From positions 1-53,123 of the forward strand of contig SVHY01000009.1 of assembly GCA_015055545.1 (NCBI GenBank): a stretch of 53,123 nucleotides of DNA. Direction: 5' to 3'. The translations under genes and the position numbers were made by a program. Of this stretch, positions 50,423 to 53,123 are shown in pieces. The notes beneath the pieces were generated by a model. It did not search any database. It saw nothing but the letters and a program-made list of their open reading frames with translations, and was not told the origin of the DNA. The DNA comes from Clostridiales bacterium (GTDB lineage Bacteria; Bacillota; Clostridia; Christensenellales; Borkfalkiaceae). Every line of letters starts with the position of its first letter. The stretch's first letter is position 1.

Positions 50423-51886
50423 ATGAATAAAATCGGGTTTGATAATAAAAAATATCTCTCCATGCAATCGGAAAAAATCCACGAACGGATTCAGTCGTTC
50501 GGGGATAAACTGTATCTCGAATTTGGCGGAAAGTTATTCGACGATTACCATGCGTCGCGCGTCTTGCCCGGATTTGAACCCGATAGCAAAATAAAAATGC
50601 TCTTGAAACTCAAAGCCGAAGCGGAAATTCTCGTCGTTATCAGCGCGAACGATATCGTCAAGAACAAATATCGTAGCGATTTGGGTATTACCTACGACGT
50701 AGACGTACTCCGCCTTATCGATATTTTCAAGAGCAAGGGTTTATACGTGGGCAGCGTGGTAATGACCATGTACCAGCCCCAGCCCGCCGTGGACGCGTTT
50801 ATCAAGCGTTTGAACAATCTCGGTATGCCCGTATACAAGCATTACGCGATTGAAGGCTATCCCTCCGACGTGCAAAAAATCGTCAGCGAGGACGGGTACG
50901 GCAAGAACGAATACGTGCCGACAACGAGAAAACTCGTCGTCGTAACCGCGCCCGGACCCGGGAGCGGGAAAATGGCGACCTGCCTTTCCCAACTCTATCA
51001 CGAAAACCTGCGCGGCGTGAAAGCGGGTTATGCAAAGTTTGAAACGTTCCCTATTTGGAACTTGCCCCTTTCCCACCCCGTCAACGTCGCTTACGAAGCG
51101 GCCACCGCCGATTTGAACGACGTGAATATGATAGACCCCTATCACATGGAAGCATACGGGAGCTTGACCGTCAATTATAACCGCGACGTGGAAATTTTTC
51201 CCGTGGTTTCGGCTATGCTCGAAAAAATCTTGGGGTATTCGCCCTATAAATCGCCTACGGACATGGGCGTGAATATGGCAGGGTTCGGCATCGTTGACGA
51301 CGGAGTTTGTCGTGCGGCGTCCAACGGTGAAATTATTCGCCGTTATTACGCGGCGCTTTGCGACGCGAGAAAAGGACGGATAGGCAAGGAAGTCGTATCC
51401 AAAATCGAACTGCTCATGAGCAAATCGGGCATTTCTACGGACGATAGAAAAACGGTAGCGAAGGCGCTTGCCAAAGCGGAAGAAACGGGCAGACCTGCCG
51501 TGGCTATCGAACTCAACGACGGACGTATTATTACGGGTAGAACGGGCGATTTGCTCGGCGCAAGCGCGGCTTGTCTATTGAACGCGTTGAAGATGTTGGG
51601 CGGTATCGACGACGAAATCGAGCTCATATCCCCCACCATCATCGAACCTATTCAACAGCTCAAAGTCAAGCACATGGGTTCGACCAACCCCCGTTTGCAC
51701 ACGGACGAAATTTTAATGGCTCTCGCCATTTGCGCGGTTAGCGACCCTATGGCAAAGCTGGCTATGCAACAAATCGACAAACTCAAAAAGTGCGAAATTC
51801 ACTCCACCGTCATTTTGTCCACCGCGGACGAGCGGACGTTTAAAAAGTTGGGTATGCACCTAACCTGTGAACCGCAAAAAGAATAA
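50423..51886 (+). CDS. DUF1846 (UPF0371) family protein
   Basis: 487 aa. NKIGFDNKKYLSMQSEKIHE at the start, VVVTAPGPGSGKMATCLSQL near 172-191 with a P-loop-like glycine run, and NPRLHTDEILMALAICAV near 430 are family marks. Structures of the family show an ATPase-like fold, but the reaction is not established. It has its own promoter and terminator. Confidence 0.93.
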   Translation: MNKIGFDNKKYLSMQSEKIHERIQSFGDKLYLEFGGKLFDDYHASRVLPGFEPDSKIKMLLKLKAEAEILVVISANDIVKNKYRSDLGITYDVDVLRLIDIFKSKGLYVGSVVMTMYQPQPAVDAFIKRLNNLGMPVYKHYAIEGYPSDVQKIVSEDGYGKNEYVPTTRKLVVVTAPGPGSGKMATCLSQLYHENLRGVKAGYAKFETFPIWNLPLSHPVNVAYEAATADLNDVNMIDPYHMEAYGSLTVNYNRDVEIFPVVSAMLEKILGYSPYKSPTDMGVNMAGFGIVDDGVCRAASNGEIIRRYYAALCDARKGRIGKEVVSKIELLMSKSGISTDDRKTVAKALAKAEETGRPAVAIELNDGRIITGRTGDLLGASAACLLNALKMLGGIDDEIELISPTIIEPIQQLKVKHMGSTNPRLHTDEILMALAICAVSDPMAKLAMQQIDKLKKCEIHSTVILSTADERTFKKLGMHLTCEPQKE

Positions 51887-51901
51887 TAGAAAAAAACATA
51901 G

Positions 51902-51938
51902 AAAAAACCGCTTTATCCCATGCGATAAAGCGGTTTTT
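51902..51938. terminator. Bidirectional terminator
   Basis: AAAAACCGCTTTATC and GATAAAGCGGTTTTT form a 15-bp stem around CCATGC between convergent genes. Confidence 0.92.
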
Positions 51939-51963
51939 GATTATCAGACAATTTCATATCTCT

Positions 51964-52548
51964 TTACTTTTGATATTCTATCACAACGGCATATATGTCT
52001 TTTATCGTATATAATCTATCTAAATGCGATAAATTTTCTTTATAGCGACTGTCAATACTGCTACCATAATGGCTACGATTATCACCAAGAAAAAAAATTT
52101 CATCGTCGCCTACTTTGTAAATATCAAAGTCGTAATTTTCTTTATTTTCATCGTTTTCACCGTAATAAGCGTACGGTTCGTCTAAGGCTTGCCACGTTTC
52201 GCCACTGTCTTGGCTTATCTGCACCACGCCGTCCTCACATTTTACCCATTCGCCTTCTACGGCAATCAAACGTTTGACGAGGTATCCACTACCCACAGCC
52301 GCACATTCTTCATAATCGCCAACATATAAAACGATAATATCGCCGCTTTTTATCACATTGCCGTTTTTAAAGAGCTTTGCTTGCAGTTTATCACCCGATT
52401 CGATTGTTGGGGACATAGAATTGCCTTGAAACTCAACTCCTACAATGGAATTGTCCATGGAATTTTCCTTTTTCTCGCAAGCACCTATACAAAAAACGAA
52501 CATACAAGCAAGAAAGTATAAAACGAGTGATTTTACGAATTTTCGCAT
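51964..52548 (-). CDS. Signal peptidase I paralogue with lipoprotein signal
   Basis: 194 aa from the ATG at 52548 with AAGGAG 9-10 nt upstream. The N-terminus is VLYFLACMFVFCIGACEKKE, a lipoprotein signal with lipobox near Cys 24, in place of the usual uncleaved helix. Catalytic Ser (FQGNSMSPTIESGDKLQ near 40) and Lys (LVKRLIAVEGEW near 83) are both present. The insert SQDSGETW fits the Asp-box pattern, as in the other copy at 29,177. It follows the PTS gene by 14 bp. Likely a lipid-anchored serine-lysine peptidase; the substrate is unknown. Confidence 0.85.
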   Translation of the reverse strand: MRKFVKSLVLYFLACMFVFCIGACEKKENSMDNSIVGVEFQGNSMSPTIESGDKLQAKLFKNGNVIKSGDIIVLYVGDYEECAAVGSGYLVKRLIAVEGEWVKCEDGVVQISQDSGETWQALDEPYAYYGENDENKENYDFDIYKVGDDEIFFLGDNRSHYGSSIDSRYKENLSHLDRLYTIKDIYAVVIEYQK

Positions 52549-52562
52549 TTTTTGCAAGCTCC

Positions 52563-53123
52563 TTATTCAGGCAATTTCATATCGCCGTATTTTATCCAAC
52601 CTTTCTTTCTCATAAATTCAGAAATGAGCAGATTGAGAGCGGCGGGCAATACGATCATCAATAAGATAATACCGATATAACCGAGTGCGCCGCTCGTGTA
52701 CGTAAACAAATCGATCACGCCGACTAAACCGCTCGTACCCATACCGCCGCCAGACGCGCCGCATTTGAGCTTGAACACACACGTGGAAAGCGGACCTAAA
52801 ATTGCCGAAGAAATAATCATAGGCAACATAATAACGGGCTTTTTCATGATATTGGGTATTTGGAGCATACTCGTACCTATCCCTTGCGAAATCAAGCCGC
52901 TCACTTTATTTTCTCTAAAACTTGCTACGGCAAAGCCGACCATATGACACGCGCAACCTACCGTTGCCGCACCGCCCGCAAGTAAAATCGCTTGCTGATT
53001 ACCCGACGAAACTTGCGTAGAAACGGCTATCCAAATCGCCGCAGACGACGTGGGCATGGTCAAAAGTATACCCATAATCACCGCTATCAAAATACCCATA
53101 AGGAAAGGTACGGCGATTATGGG
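52563..53123 (-). CDS. PTS system IIC-like membrane protein (PTS_EIIC_2), cut by window edge
   Basis: Frame is open to the right edge (186 codons visible); the start is outside the window, since codons for PIIAVPFL precede the internal Met at 53099. MGILLTMPTSSAAIWIAVST, QQAILLAGGAATVGCACHMV and GGGMGTSGLVGVIDLFTYTS are typical of the PTS_EIIC_2 group, with several membrane helices. It would be a sugar permease or a relative of one; no IIA or IIB domain is visible. Confidence 0.85.
   Translation of the reverse strand, partial: PIIAVPFLMGILIAVIMGILLTMPTSSAAIWIAVSTQVSSGNQQAILLAGGAATVGCACHMVGFAVASFRENKVSGLISQGIGTSMLQIPNIMKKPVIMLPMIISSAILGPLSTCVFKLKCGASGGGMGTSGLVGVIDLFTYTSGALGYIGIILLMIVLPAALNLLISEFMRKKGWIKYGDMKLPE

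Overview
The window looks like chromosomal DNA of an uncultured gut-type Clostridia (Bacillota) of moderate GC, using the standard code. The basis is: strong AAGGAG ribosome sites, many sigma-A promoters of the TTGACA-17-TATAAT type, and Firmicutes-typical genes (DnaD, DegV, oligoendopeptidase F, UPF0210/UPF0237, DUF1846, type III glutamine synthetase, BadF/BcrA-type activase). No taxonomic marker such as 16S rRNA is present, so the lineage is an inference.

Layout. (1) 1-12,394, minus strand: one long operon for uptake of a carbohydrate, with a solute-binding lipoprotein, two MalF/MalG-type permeases, a 1039-aa Ig-like surface protein, a DUF4838 lipoprotein, a BIG2 lipoprotein, a 48-aa peptide and a further secreted protein cut by the left edge. 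A consensus promoter and a structured leader precede it. A divergent SGNH esterase lies at 12,647. (2) 13.8-17.7 kb: a PhnP-like metallo-hydrolase, an MBL-GDPD fusion, tspO flanked by 60-bp direct repeats, a SLOG-like gene and a divergent XRE repressor. (3) 17.7-18.1 kb: tRNA-Leu(CAG) and tRNA-derived repeat debris. (4) 18.1-31.6 kb, minus strand: a long housekeeping run (alpha/beta hydrolase-like protein, signal peptidase I, DegV, membrane protein, ACT, UPF0210, pepF, dnaB, Sua5, LMW phosphatase, rpiB, mscS, S51 peptidase), with an array of hairpins at 25.9 kb. (5) 31.9-33.6 kb: a DnaD-repeat protein that ends in a helicase-loader-type zinc motif. (6) 33.77-38.57 kb: a 4.8-kb integrated element in tRNA-Ser(GGA), with integrase, a repeat protein with a sigma-4-like helix-turn-helix, a possible sigma-2-like protein, an unknown protein and an XRE repressor. 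(7) 38.7-39.3 kb: a third divergent XRE module. (8) 39.3-53.1 kb: YjdF-like membrane protein, radical-SAM/DUF4130 pair, split activase, glnN-nadE, Nudix, DUF1846, a lipoprotein-type signal peptidase paralogue and a PTS IIC gene cut by the right edge.

The most interesting signals are the three XRE modules that share one promoter architecture but use three different palindromes (the operator fills the 17-bp spacer of the divergent promoter), the small tRNA-Ser element whose attachment halves can be reconstructed, the ATATCAC-spaced hairpin array, the DnaD/helicase-loader fusion without a motor domain, and the direct repeats that flank tspO and cut the end off the SLOG-like gene.
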